Of a stretch of DNA of 64,000 nt, positions 44,272-53,448 are shown piece by piece. The notes under the pieces were generated by a model that saw nothing but the letters and a program-made list of their open reading frames with translations, was not told the origin of the DNA and did no database searches. The position numbers and the translations under genes were made by a program. How positions within the stretch are numbered: position 1 is the stretch's first letter; every line of letters begins with the position of its first letter. Source of the DNA: Gammaproteobacteria bacterium (GTDB taxonomy: Bacteria; Gemmatimonadota; Gemmatimonadetes; Longimicrobiales; Gaopeijiaceae); the NCBI GenBank assembly GCA_028820325.1, contig JAPPJO010000130.1, positions 1 to 64,000 on the forward strand, written 5' to 3'.

Positions 44272-45165
44272 TCAGCCTCTCAGATGCTCGTTGAAGAACG
44301 CGATGGTCCTCTCCTGCGCCAGGCTGGCAGCGTCCTGGTCGTAGCGTGGCGTGGTGTCGTTGTGGAAGCCGTGGTTCGCTCCCTCGTAGACATGCACCGC
44401 GAACTCCTTCCCGTTCGCCTCGAGCGCCTCCTGGTACGCCGGGTAGGCGGCGTTGATGCGCTCGTCCAGCCCCGCGAGCTGGATCATGAGGGGCGCCTGA
44501 ATGGAGGGAACGTCCTCAACGGCCGGCGCCGACCCGTAGAACGGCACGCCGGCGCCCAGATCCGGAAGCCGGACCGCGAGCTGATTCACGACCCCGCCGC
44601 CGTAGCAGAAGCCGACGGCCCCGACTCGCCCGGTGGTCGCCTCGTGGTCCCGCAGGAACCGGAACGCGGCCACCCAGTCCTCCATCATCACGTCCCTGTC
44701 GAGCTGCCGCTGCATCTCCCGGCCCTCGTCGTCGTTGCCGGGATAGCCACCCAATGGGGTTAGCGCGTCCGGCCCCAGCGCCACGAAATCCGCGGCGGCG
44801 AACCTGCGCACCACGTCTTCGATGTAGGGGTTGAGGCCGCGATTCTCGTGGATGACCAGAACCGCGGGCCTGGCTACCGTCGCGCCGGCGGGCGTGGCCA
44901 TGTAACCACGCATCGTCCCCGAGCCACTCGGCGACGGGTACGTGACGTATTCCTGCTGGATCCGGGCATCCTCCGGTTCCACCTGCCGGGCCCACGCGTA
45001 GTTGGGACGAAGCGCCTCGAGGACTGCCAGAGCAGCCGCGCCGCCACCCAGCACCTTCCCGGCTCCCTCCAGGAAGTCCCGGCGCTGAATAAACCCGTGC
45101 ACGTAGCCATCGAAAAGCGCCAGCACCTCCTGGGGGAAATCGCTCGCCTGCTTTCGTGTGGTCAT
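44272..45165 (-). CDS. dienelactone hydrolase family protein, Tat-type signal
   Basis: A 297-residue hydrolase from the ATG at 45165, which has GGAGGA upstream. The N-terminus (IQRRDFLEGAGKVLGGGAAALAVL) is a twin-arginine-like signal. Nucleophile Cys lies in GAVGFCYGGGVV, the aspartate in LAGLDERI and the histidine in YEGANHGFHND, so the triad is complete. Belongs to the same family as the lipoprotein at 5269-6150 but with a different export route. The substrate is unknown. Converges on the amidohydrolase gene (47 nt). Confidence 0.87.
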   Translation of the reverse strand: MTTRKQASDFPQEVLALFDGYVHGFIQRRDFLEGAGKVLGGGAAALAVLEALRPNYAWARQVEPEDARIQQEYVTYPSPSGSGTMRGYMATPAGATVARPAVLVIHENRGLNPYIEDVVRRFAAADFVALGPDALTPLGGYPGNDDEGREMQRQLDRDVMMEDWVAAFRFLRDHEATTGRVGAVGFCYGGGVVNQLAVRLPDLGAGVPFYGSAPAVEDVPSIQAPLMIQLAGLDERINAAYPAYQEALEANGKEFAVHVYEGANHGFHNDTTPRYDQDAASLAQERTIAFFNEHLRG

Positions 45166-45568
45166 TGGAGTCCTCCGCAAAACGTGTGATGAAAGGTGGT
45201 GCGCCCGGGCCCCAGGTTGGGGCTGCCCGGACCGCTCCTGCCGCGGCTCACCCGCGATGACGGTCTCGGGGAATCTATCGGGGTCAGGCTGCTTCGCGCA
45301 CGGGCCTACGGCAACGCTTCGGCAACCGGAAGCGCACTCACGCGGAGCCACGCCGAATACGAGTTCATGGCCATGCACCGGCGAGCGCTTGCGCGGAAAC
45401 CTGGACGGGAACGACTCGCCCCCGCCCACCAAGATCCTGACGGTTCCCGTCTTCCTGGGCGTCGACCGTTCGCGGCGCAGGCGGGCTGATCCCAGCAGCT
45501 CGCGGCCCGCGCGATCCCGACCAGCGTACAGCACCGAATTGCCGACGGACTCGCGGTTTTCGGCGCCG

Positions 45569-45609
45569 TCCCCAATTCACATGTGCGTGTCCCATTCTGC
45601 CATTGACGG
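45569..45609. repeat. 41-nt direct repeat, copy 1
   Basis: Begins TCCCCAATTCACATGTGCG and ends CCCATTCTGCCATTGACGG. Copy 2 follows exactly 100 nt downstream with three differences. It contains CACATGTG. The nature of the repeat is unknown; it may be a dispersed repetitive element. Confidence 0.8.
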
Positions 45610-45668
45610 GCAGACACGTCGGCCTCTGGGCGGTAGTCCGAGGGGTCGGCGACCACTCCCGCGCCGTG

Positions 45669-45709
45669 TCCCTAATTCACATGCGCGTATCCCATTCTGC
45701 CATTGACGG
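45669..45709. repeat. 41-nt direct repeat, copy 2
   Basis: Matches copy 1 at 38 of 41 positions at an offset of exactly 100. The bases before both copies (GCGCCGT) also agree, with an indel. Confidence 0.8.
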
Positions 45710-45921
45710 ATTCGGGGGCCGCGATTCGGCGGAGTCCGAGACCCCGCGCGTTCCAGCCTTCCAGAGGCGCTGGCGCGCTCGTTGACGGCAGTCGCAGGCA
45801 GCTTCCTCGTCGGAAGGTCTCCCAACCCCTTTTCGGCCACTACAGGGCATCCTGAGAGGCCGATTTCAGTGGCGTTATATTTGTACGTAAGTCATTGTGC
45901 AATCTCACGTTGAAGGGACCG

Positions 45922-47583
45922 ATGATCGCATCTGCGAACTTTCATTACGACACTCGCCGGAAGCCCCTTCCGGGGCCCGCGATGGTGCGGGAACCGACGG
46001 GCGTCCGACTCGACGCCAACCTCGCGCCCTCCGGTTCCGAGAACGCCCCGAATCGCGCCGCGGGCGATGACGACGACAACGAACTCCGCAAGCTGGGCGA
46101 GCGCATCGCCGAATTGGCGGCCCGCATCAACTCCGCCGAGGCGCGCATGATGACCCTCATCGCCGAGTTCGACCGCCGGGGCGGGTGGAAGGACGGCGGC
46201 TACTCCTCCTGCGCCGAATGGCTGGCCTGGAGGACCGGCACGAAGATCGGTACGGCCCGCGAACGGGTGCGGACCGCCCGAGCGCTCGAGCGCCTGCCTC
46301 AAACCGCGGACGCTCTGAAACACGGCACCATCTCGTACGCCAAGGTGCGGGCGCTCACCCGGGTTGCGACCCCCGAGCGCGAGGCGGAGCTGCTCGAGTT
46401 CGCGCGCGCGGGCTCGGCGGCGAAGCTGGAGCGGACGGTGCGCATGTGGAAGAAGCTGTCGCGCGACGCGGAGCTGACCGCCGAGCAGGCCCGGCGCCGC
46501 AGCCGCACCTTCTCGGTCTTCGTGGACGGCGACGGGATGTACGTGGTGAAGGGCCGGCTCGAGCCGGAGGTCGGGGCGGTGGTGATGCGGGCGGTGGAGG
46601 CGGCGTCGGATGCGCTGTTCCGGTCCGAGGGCGATGCCCGAGACGCGGCGCGAAGTGGAAGGGGTGTCAGTTGCGAGGCCAGCGATGCACGCCCCGAGCC
46701 GAAGCAGCGTCGGGCAGATGCGGTGGGGCTGCTCGCGGAGCGGGCGCTGGCCGCCGGGTTCGGAGGTGGCGAGCGCCGCGAATCGGAAGGCGATGTGGAC
46801 GAGGTGGGTGGCGACCTCGATGAACTGGATGGTGCTCGGACCACCGAATCCAATGCAGCCCTGCGGGGAGCGCCCGCGGCAACGCCGGGCGCCAAAGCGG
46901 AGAATGCGGCGAACACCTCAGCCCGCGTCGGGTCCGGCACCCGAGCCGAGCGCTACCAGGTCATGGTCCATTGCGATGCCGCAACGCTCGCGGCCGAGGG
47001 CGAGCCCGGGCGCTCGGACCTGGACGGGATTCGCGTTTCCGCGGAAACGTCCCGGCGCATGGCGTGCGACGCGGCGGTGGTCGCGATGGTCCACGCGAAG
47101 GACGGCTCGATGCTGAATGTGGGGCGGCGGACGCGCACCATTTCGCCGCGCATCCGCCGAGCGCTGGAGGAGCGCGACCGGGGATGCCGCTTTCCGGGGT
47201 GTGGGTGCCGGTTCACGGAGGCCCATCATGTGAAGCACTGGGCCGACGGGGGCGAAACGAGTCTCCGGAACACGCTGCTCCTCTGCCGGCGGCATCACCG
47301 AGCCGTTCACGAGGGACGGGTCAAGGTTTCCGTGAACGGTGACGGGACCGTGCTGTTCTTCACGCCGAAGGGGAGTATGCTGGTGGACGCGCCGAGAGCG
47401 CCCAAGGCGGCTCATGGTGGCGAGAGACTAGGCTTGCCACCGGTCCCATCAGCGCATCGCGGCGCCCCGCGAGTGGGCGAGGATCCTGTGCTCTCCAACG
47501 GAGCGGCGGTCTATCGCGATTCCGCCATCCCCTGGAGAATCGAGGCTGCGGCGCGCGAAGCGATGGAAGCGTCTCTTGAGTGA
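45922..47583 (+). CDS. DUF222 protein with C-terminal HNH endonuclease domain
   Basis: A 553-residue protein from the ATG at 45922 (a TTG at 45895 would add 9). The N-terminal helical DUF222 region (about 50-230) contains RINSAEARMMTLIAEFDRRGGW, CAEWLAWRTG and LKHGTISYAKVRALTRV. An acidic linker follows, then the HNH domain GCRFPGCGCRFTEAHHVKHW with LLLCRRHHRAVHEG, intact in His and Cys residues. The architecture is known in many actinobacteria (13E12 repeat proteins) and some Gemmatimonadota, often in several near-identical copies per genome and close to repeats, as here. Its function is unknown: nuclease activity, defence or mobility have been proposed. Confidence 0.88.
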   Translation: MIASANFHYDTRRKPLPGPAMVREPTGVRLDANLAPSGSENAPNRAAGDDDDNELRKLGERIAELAARINSAEARMMTLIAEFDRRGGWKDGGYSSCAEWLAWRTGTKIGTARERVRTARALERLPQTADALKHGTISYAKVRALTRVATPEREAELLEFARAGSAAKLERTVRMWKKLSRDAELTAEQARRRSRTFSVFVDGDGMYVVKGRLEPEVGAVVMRAVEAASDALFRSEGDARDAARSGRGVSCEASDARPEPKQRRADAVGLLAERALAAGFGGGERRESEGDVDEVGGDLDELDGARTTESNAALRGAPAATPGAKAENAANTSARVGSGTRAERYQVMVHCDAATLAAEGEPGRSDLDGIRVSAETSRRMACDAAVVAMVHAKDGSMLNVGRRTRTISPRIRRALEERDRGCRFPGCGCRFTEAHHVKHWADGGETSLRNTLLLCRRHHRAVHEGRVKVSVNGDGTVLFFTPKGSMLVDAPRAPKAAHGGERLGLPPVPSAHRGAPRVGEDPVLSNGAAVYRDSAIPWRIEAAAREAMEASLE

Positions 47584-47705
47584 CTCCTGGCTTCCGCCGT
47601 TCTCCGCGCGACGGGGCTGGAATAACGAGACCGAGCTGGGAACCGTGCCGGCGCCGAAAGATGTGGCGGGGCCGGAAGACGCGGGCAGAGCAGCGCCGCC
47701 TCAGC

Positions 47706-50591
47706 CTACCAGCTGTAGCCTAGTCGCGTGTAGTAGAAGCCGCCGTTGAACCCGAAGGGCGTGAACTGGCCGAAGCGGTTGCCGACGCCGGCTGCGGCGC
47801 CCGGATACTCCTCGGGGTAGGTGTTGAGCAGGTTCTGGGCACCGGCCGTGAGCGTCCAGCGCTCGGCCAGCTTTCGGGACGCCTCCACATCGAAGAGGAT
47901 GCGGGCCGGGTAGTCGATGGTGTTTTCCGGATCCGACTCGTAGTAGGGCTGCTCGCCGTCGAAGTAGCCACCCCAGTAGCTGGCGCGCACGAGGAGGCGG
48001 GACCCGCCGGCGAAGGCGTGATTCATGGCGAGGTTGCCGCGTACGCCGGGGAGTCCCTGCTCGAGTATGCGGATCCGGTGCGAGGTGAGGGTCTTCGGGT
48101 TGAAATCCGTCACCGTGGTCCGGGTCCAGTTCCACGCGCTGCTGAAGGTTGTCGTGGCACCGCCCGCTCCCCGGAAATCGTACGCGCCCACCAGGTCGAT
48201 GCCGTCCGTCCGGGTCGCGAAGTCGTTGATGAAGAAGCGGAAGCGCGCGAGCACACCGCCCGGCCGGATGATGTCCTGGGCGATGAGCTGCTCGATCTCC
48301 GCCGGGGTGAGCTCCCGGTCGGCGCTGGTCGTCAGGCGGTCCGAAACCCTGATCTGGAAGAAGTCCAGCGAAAGACTGAACGGGCCATCGTCGTACACCG
48401 TCCCCAGGGCCAGGTTGACCGACGTTTCCGGCTTGAGCGGCTCGCCGCCGAATTCCCTCGCCAGGGGTGACGTCGACGGGATCGTGCCGTTGTTGGTCAG
48501 GTCCATGATGGCGGGATCGTAGATCGTGGAGATGTTGAACGCGTTCTGCTGTCCCGGCGAAGGGGCGCGGAAGCCGGTGCTGACGCTGGCTCGCAGCCCC
48601 AGGCTCTCCGACGCACTCACGCGTGCCGCGAGCTTCCCGTTGACCGTCGTCCCGAAGTCCGAAAAGCGCTCGACGCGGCCCGCCGCACCGAACGTCCAGG
48701 CACCCTCGGGTTCGCGGACCTCCAGGTCGCCGTAGGCGGCGAAGTTGTTCCGGTTCCACGCTCCTTCGGTAAGGGGTCCGAAGCCGGTGAACCCGTTCGA
48801 ACCGGGGGTGAATCCCTGCGTTGCGAGCGGGCCCTCGGTCCACGATTCCGTGCTGCCCCGGATGATCTCGAAGCGCTCGTTGCGCCACTCCGCGCCACCG
48901 GCGAGGTTGGTCCGCTCATTGAGCGCGTAGGACAGGTCCGCGTTGAAGTTGATCTCCTGCTGGTCGTAGATCCCCGGGTTGAACCAGGGGGTGCAGGGTT
49001 GATCCGGCACGACGAAGGAGATCTCCCGGCTCGCGCCGGCACAGGGCTGATCCGGCCCCAGCGAAGCGTTCACCGTGTTGTACATGTAGAAGTCCAGGTT
49101 GGATCTTCCCCAGGACGCGCTCGCGTCCCAGCTCAGATCGCCGCTGGCACCTTTCAGCCCGGCCACCGCGGATGCGTCGAGAAGGTATGAACCGAACTGC
49201 GGGGTGAATCCCCCGGGGAAGAGCTTCTGGAAGGTGAAGCAGTCGGGATCCGCCAGGACCTGGTCGAGCACCCGCTGGTCGAGCACGACACCTTCATCGT
49301 CGACCCGCACCTCGGGACAGCCCGCCGATCCGTCCAGCACGCCGTCCCGCGCGTCGAGCATGTCGCCGATGAGGAGGATCCTCTGGCCGTCGGCGTTCCT
49401 CGTCCCGAACACCCCGCTGCGCGTGCCCGGGTTGCGGAAGTAGAAGCCGCCCTCGACTTGCTTGCTCACGTAGTTTCCGTGGGAATAGAACTGCATTTCG
49501 TCGTCGAACAGGTATCCCATGTTCGCCCACAGCTTGAGCTCGTTGGACACCTGGGGAGCGCCCCAGACCTGCGCCGGCGCCCGGACGCTCGAGTTGCCCG
49601 ACGCCAGCAGCGCCAGCGCGTCGTTGCGCTGCGTGCTGCGGTCCGTGGGATTGGCGTTGCCGTACTCGCCGGTCAGGTTCAGGAAGCCGGTTTCCCCGAG
49701 CGGCAGGCCCACGTTGCCGGACAGTGTGTACACCTCGCCATCCCCGGGGAACGTGCCTTCCTCGAACGGCTCGCTGGTCTCCCCCAGGGCGTACCCGCCG
49801 GTCTTGAAGTCGATGGAGCCGCCGGAACGGTCGTTCCTGAGGACGAAGTTCACGACGCCCGCGATCGCGTCGGAGCCGTACTGGGCGGAGGCGCCGTCGC
49901 GCAGGACCTCGGCCTGCTGCAGCACCAGCCCCGGGATGAGGGCGATATCCGGGCCCTGCGAGCCGTCGGAGAGGCCGTTGCCGTACCAGGTGATGACCGC
50001 CCCGCGATGGCGCCGTTTCCCGTTGACCAGGACGAGGGTGTGGTCCGGGGCGAGGCCGCGGAGGTTCGCGGGCCGCACGAAGGTGGCCGCATCGCTGATG
50101 GGCTGAATGTTCACGTTGAACGAAGGCACCACGTTGCGCAGCAGGTTGGCGAAGTCGGTGTCGCCCTGCTGCAGAATCTCGGCGGCCGGAATCACGTCGA
50201 CGGGGACGGGCGACTCCGTGACGGTGCGGGGCCGCGCGCGGCTCCCGACCGCGACCACGCCCTCGAGTTCGAGCACGGTCTCGCTGAGCACAACGTTCAG
50301 TGTGGTCGGCTGGCCATCCGCTATGGTCACCTGCCGCCGTTCGGTCTCGTAGCCGATCAGCACCACCACCACTTCGTGGATTCCCGCCGGGACCGGCTCG
50401 ACCTGGTAGGCACCGTCAGGACCGGTTATCGTCCCGATGTTCAGGCCTGCCAGGCTGACCTGGGCTCCGGCGATGGCACTGCCCGCGCCGGCTATGGTGA
50501 CCGTTCCCCGCAGAGTTCCCTGCGCGGCGGCCGGACCGGCGTGCGCGAGGGCGAAGAACACGGCGATGGCTGCTGCTCTCATCATGGTCAC
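47706..50591 (-). CDS. TonB-dependent receptor
   Basis: A 961-residue outer-membrane receptor: signal peptide ending at PAAAQ, regulatory domain (GTLRGTVTIAGAGSAIAGAQV), plug with HTLVLVNGKRRHRG and VLRDGASAQYGSDAIAGVVNF, then a barrel ending in FYYTRLGYSW. The plug type (NGKRRHR, DGASAQYGSDAIAGV) is that of catecholate/vitamin-type receptors rather than SusC, and no SusD follows. The longest start is a GTG at 50591 overlapping the TGA of the binding-protein gene (GTGA); ATG codons at 50585 and 50582 are alternatives. Coupling to a periplasmic binding protein suggests that both handle one nutrient. Confidence 0.88.
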   Translation of the reverse strand: MTMMRAAAIAVFFALAHAGPAAAQGTLRGTVTIAGAGSAIAGAQVSLAGLNIGTITGPDGAYQVEPVPAGIHEVVVVLIGYETERRQVTIADGQPTTLNVVLSETVLELEGVVAVGSRARPRTVTESPVPVDVIPAAEILQQGDTDFANLLRNVVPSFNVNIQPISDAATFVRPANLRGLAPDHTLVLVNGKRRHRGAVITWYGNGLSDGSQGPDIALIPGLVLQQAEVLRDGASAQYGSDAIAGVVNFVLRNDRSGGSIDFKTGGYALGETSEPFEEGTFPGDGEVYTLSGNVGLPLGETGFLNLTGEYGNANPTDRSTQRNDALALLASGNSSVRAPAQVWGAPQVSNELKLWANMGYLFDDEMQFYSHGNYVSKQVEGGFYFRNPGTRSGVFGTRNADGQRILLIGDMLDARDGVLDGSAGCPEVRVDDEGVVLDQRVLDQVLADPDCFTFQKLFPGGFTPQFGSYLLDASAVAGLKGASGDLSWDASASWGRSNLDFYMYNTVNASLGPDQPCAGASREISFVVPDQPCTPWFNPGIYDQQEINFNADLSYALNERTNLAGGAEWRNERFEIIRGSTESWTEGPLATQGFTPGSNGFTGFGPLTEGAWNRNNFAAYGDLEVREPEGAWTFGAAGRVERFSDFGTTVNGKLAARVSASESLGLRASVSTGFRAPSPGQQNAFNISTIYDPAIMDLTNNGTIPSTSPLAREFGGEPLKPETSVNLALGTVYDDGPFSLSLDFFQIRVSDRLTTSADRELTPAEIEQLIAQDIIRPGGVLARFRFFINDFATRTDGIDLVGAYDFRGAGGATTTFSSAWNWTRTTVTDFNPKTLTSHRIRILEQGLPGVRGNLAMNHAFAGGSRLLVRASYWGGYFDGEQPYYESDPENTIDYPARILFDVEASRKLAERWTLTAGAQNLLNTYPEEYPGAAAGVGNRFGQFTPFGFNGGFYYTRLGYSW

Positions 50592-51982
50592 ACCACGCCG
50601 AATTTGGCTTGCCAGTTGTCGAGAAGCGCGAAGTGGTCACCGTCGGCAACGGTATAGTAGACTCTCTGCATCCCCTGCCGGCGATTGGGTCCGAACGACA
50701 CCGACTCGCCGATTCCCAGGGGGAAGTTGCGCACGGTGAAGACCGCCTGCTCAAGTCCGGACCTGTCCGGCCGCCCGCCCAGGCGCCGCAGGATTTCCGT
50801 CATCAGTTTCGCGTTAAGAAACCCCTCCAGGCTGACGAAGCCGCGGGCAAGGGGTTGATACGATTCACCCTCGGTGAGTTTCTCGAGATCCTCGGGGAGT
50901 TGAGGGTCGTACTGAAACATCAGCCGATGGTACTCGTTCACGGACGGGAACGTCGCGTCGTCGAAGGCGGGCACGACCTGTGAATTGACCAGGAAGCGGG
51001 TGTAGGAATCCGGGTCGGAGCGTCTCTCGCGCAGGACCCGTTGCAGGTTTTCGCTCCCCACGAACGACAGGTTGGCCACCGGAACGTGCAGCCCCAGATC
51101 GACGGCGTCGCGCGCGAAGGCGGCGCACGCGGCGTAGGCGCCGATACAGATCACGGCGTCCGGCGACCCGGCCCCGAGGATCTCCACCTGGCGCCTCATG
51201 CTCGCGCCGAACGGGGTGCCGCGCGTGTAGGTGGCCTCGCCCGCGATCGTCTCACCGTGCCGTGCCAGTGCCTCTCGCACTCCTGCCCAGCCGCTTCGCC
51301 CGTACGCGTCGATTTGATAGAAGACCGCCACGCGCCGGCGTCCGATGCGGACGAAATTGTCGACCAGCCCGGCCGTCTCCTGCCGGTAGGAGGCACGCAG
51401 GTTGAAGGCGAACTCGCCGTAGGGAGGTTCGCGCTGCGGCTCCGCTCCCGTGAATGGAAAGAAGAGGTAGACCTGGCGGTCGCTGAATCTCTTCAGCAGC
51501 GGCAGCACCCGGGTGACGGTCGGGGTGCCGACGTAGCCGAAGAGCAGGAAGACGTCGTCGTCCTGCATGAGCCGGAGGGTATTCGCGACGCACATATCGG
51601 GCTGGTATCCGTCGTCGTAGAGCTTGAGGACGATCCGGCGGCCGTTGACTCCTCCATTGTCATTGATGTAGCTGAACCAGGCCATCGCGCCGCGATACAG
51701 CTCCGTGCCCAGACCACGAGAGGGACCCGAGAACGCAGCCGACACGCCGAGTACGATGTCATCGGCCTGTTTGACGACGTTGCGGCGGCTCCGGCGAATG
51801 GACGGGGCGGAAGCGGCCAGCGGCTTCGCGAAGGGGGCGGCGGCCAGCGCGGCGAACCCGGATCGCAGGAGCGATCGGCGGGTCAGAGGGTGCGAACTAC
51901 GCGGGGTTCCGCTGGAGACGGGGGTATCGGTGTCCTCGCCCGATCGGGCCACAGTCACACTCTTGTCCCGCCGCCGAATCAT
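50588..51982 (-). CDS. periplasmic binding protein (Leu/Ile/Val-type, peripla_BP_6), Tat-type signal
   Basis: A 464-residue protein from the ATG at 51982. A twin-arginine signal (LTRRSLLRSGFAALAAA) precedes the receptor-family opening IVLGVSAAFSGPSRGLGTELYRGA, the NDNGGVNGRRI motif, VFYQIDAYGRSG and AVICIGAYAACAAFA. The fold is that of branched-chain amino acid/urea binding proteins. No permease or ATPase gene lies beside it; the TonB receptor downstream overlaps it by 4 nt. The frame extends to 52090 without a better start. A TATAAA (52082-52077, minus strand) may be its -10 box. Confidence 0.83.
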   Translation of the reverse strand: MIRRRDKSVTVARSGEDTDTPVSSGTPRSSHPLTRRSLLRSGFAALAAAPFAKPLAASAPSIRRSRRNVVKQADDIVLGVSAAFSGPSRGLGTELYRGAMAWFSYINDNGGVNGRRIVLKLYDDGYQPDMCVANTLRLMQDDDVFLLFGYVGTPTVTRVLPLLKRFSDRQVYLFFPFTGAEPQREPPYGEFAFNLRASYRQETAGLVDNFVRIGRRRVAVFYQIDAYGRSGWAGVREALARHGETIAGEATYTRGTPFGASMRRQVEILGAGSPDAVICIGAYAACAAFARDAVDLGLHVPVANLSFVGSENLQRVLRERRSDPDSYTRFLVNSQVVPAFDDATFPSVNEYHRLMFQYDPQLPEDLEKLTEGESYQPLARGFVSLEGFLNAKLMTEILRRLGGRPDRSGLEQAVFTVRNFPLGIGESVSFGPNRRQGMQRVYYTVADGDHFALLDNWQAKFGVV

Positions 51983-52328
51983 GCGAGATGCCGCTCTTTG
52001 GTCTGTCCGGTACGGGCTCATTTGGGTCGCCCCGGGACCCATCCCCCACTGCCCTGCCTCCAGCGTACTCGCTGTTTTTATATTCCGCAACCGACCGGGC
52101 GGGCACCCGCTTCAGGGTGTTCGCGCGACCGACAAAAACGCGCAATCGGGACTGCGTTATTGTCACTATCAATGAGACGCCCGCAGCACAGGCGGGGTCA
52201 CGCGCAGCCTTCTCGTGCGGGAGACCGGTGGATGGTCCGGGATCTCGATCTCCACTTCGATCTCTTACAAGCCGGGCCTCGGCCCCGGCGTGGCAAGGCT
52301 GAGCAGGAAACCGGCGAGACGAAGCAAG
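51983..52328. other. 346-nt gap between two minus-strand genes
   Basis: Holds the possible -10 TATAAA (52082-52077, minus) of the binding-protein gene and a GC-rich imperfect hairpin (GCCGGG/CCCGGC, about 52273-52291) that might terminate the upstream channel gene; no T-tract follows it. No gene supported. Confidence 0.4.
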
Positions 52329-53435
52329 TCAGTCCTCGTCCTCCTCCGCGTGATGCCGGGCGATCCTGTCCAGCTTCGGCCCGATGGATGACATCACCGC
52401 CGCGAACAGCACGAGCGCCCAGCCCGCCGAGAGGATCAGGTGGGCGCCAACGAGCATCCTCGCACTGACGGAGACTGGGGCAACGGTCGTGAAGTCCTGG
52501 CCGAGGGCGGTGAAAAACGCAAAGGAGAACCAGTCGGCGATCCCGGCGCTGGCGCTGGAAAACGCGCCCGGGCGAAAGTGCTCGAGCATCCCGTAGAACC
52601 CGGAGAACAGGAGGATGATCGTCAGGTAGCCGACCGCGAACCCGCCGATCGGAACCCACATCACGCGCAGATAGTCGGCGAGATGACCGTATACACGAAG
52701 CCTCGGTTGGAGCCAGACAATGGCAGTGCGCCCCAGAAGAAACGCGGCCGCCGGAAGCACCACCAGCGCGAGGGTTGCCACAAAGACGACTATCAGGATG
52801 ACGCCGATTTGCGAGATCCCGCTGATGCGAAGCTCGTCCGCCGTCAAGAGAGTCCCGACGACGAGCAGCGCAAGCGCGCCCAGTAACAACAGCCATGGAG
52901 GACGGGCGTCGCGCCATCCTTCCCGCCGGCGGCTGAGCATCCCGGCAACAAGCGCGACCATCGGTACGCAAACGATGGGCATCAACGACACAATCAGGAT
53001 GGGGAGCCCCCCGAGACTGACCCGACCCAACAACGCGATCGTGGCAGGCAGGAGCCCCAGGGCAATCAGGACGGACAGGATGAACGTCTCCCGCACCACG
53101 TCGCGATACCCGGAGAGCGATGACCCGCTGAACCCGTCGATCAAGCCGACCGCCAGGGCAAGAATCGGCAGGATGAGAACTCCCCACCCGTCGAGGGGCA
53201 CCGCGCCGGCGATCAGCACGGCGGTGATTCCGACAATCGACCCGACCAGGATGCCGGTCCACGGGCCGCTGGACGATCCCCCCCGGAGGCCAACCCCAAC
53301 CGCGACTGCCAACCCGCAACCCGCGCCGATCAGAACATCCGTCTCGACGCCGGTCACGGCATAGCCGAAGGGTACGACGACAAGCGCTACGCCGGCCGCG
53401 ATCCGGACCGTCAGCCAGGTCAGTCGGCTCGTCAT
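52329..53435 (-). CDS. polytopic membrane protein with potassium-channel-like C-terminal pore
   Basis: A 368-residue protein with about nine to ten hydrophobic segments and no signal peptide. The first 230 residues look like a generic transporter-like helix block with glycine-rich turns. The C-terminal part (about 285-355) has the layout of a two-helix pore (Ion_trans_2): an outer helix ending near DWFSF, a re-entrant region FFTALGQDFTTVAPVS, then an inner helix MLVGAHLILSAGWALVLFAAV. Where potassium channels carry TVGYGD, this protein has ALGQDF, so the filter is degenerate and potassium selectivity is doubtful. Function uncertain. It shares the strand with the S9 gene upstream. Confidence 0.65.
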   Translation of the reverse strand: MTSRLTWLTVRIAAGVALVVVPFGYAVTGVETDVLIGAGCGLAVAVGVGLRGGSSSGPWTGILVGSIVGITAVLIAGAVPLDGWGVLILPILALAVGLIDGFSGSSLSGYRDVVRETFILSVLIALGLLPATIALLGRVSLGGLPILIVSLMPIVCVPMVALVAGMLSRRREGWRDARPPWLLLLGALALLVVGTLLTADELRISGISQIGVILIVVFVATLALVVLPAAAFLLGRTAIVWLQPRLRVYGHLADYLRVMWVPIGGFAVGYLTIILLFSGFYGMLEHFRPGAFSSASAGIADWFSFAFFTALGQDFTTVAPVSVSARMLVGAHLILSAGWALVLFAAVMSSIGPKLDRIARHHAEEDED

Positions 53436-53448
53436 TCCCTGCTATCGC

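Larger units (their letters stand above)
45166..45921. other. 756-nt gap without a supported gene
   Basis: Open frames here are low quality and conflicting. The gap carries the two 41-nt repeats (see below) and the upstream region of the DUF222-HNH gene, whose Shine-Dalgarno AAGGGA precedes the ATG at 45922. It may be remains of a mobile or repetitive insertion; no transposase is visible. Confidence 0.5.

Noticed and set aside
45158..45706. 182-residue plus-strand frame and its minus counterparts in the gap
   Set aside because: They cross the 41-nt repeats and overlap the upstream region of the hydrolase gene; no domain, signal or ribosome site supports them.
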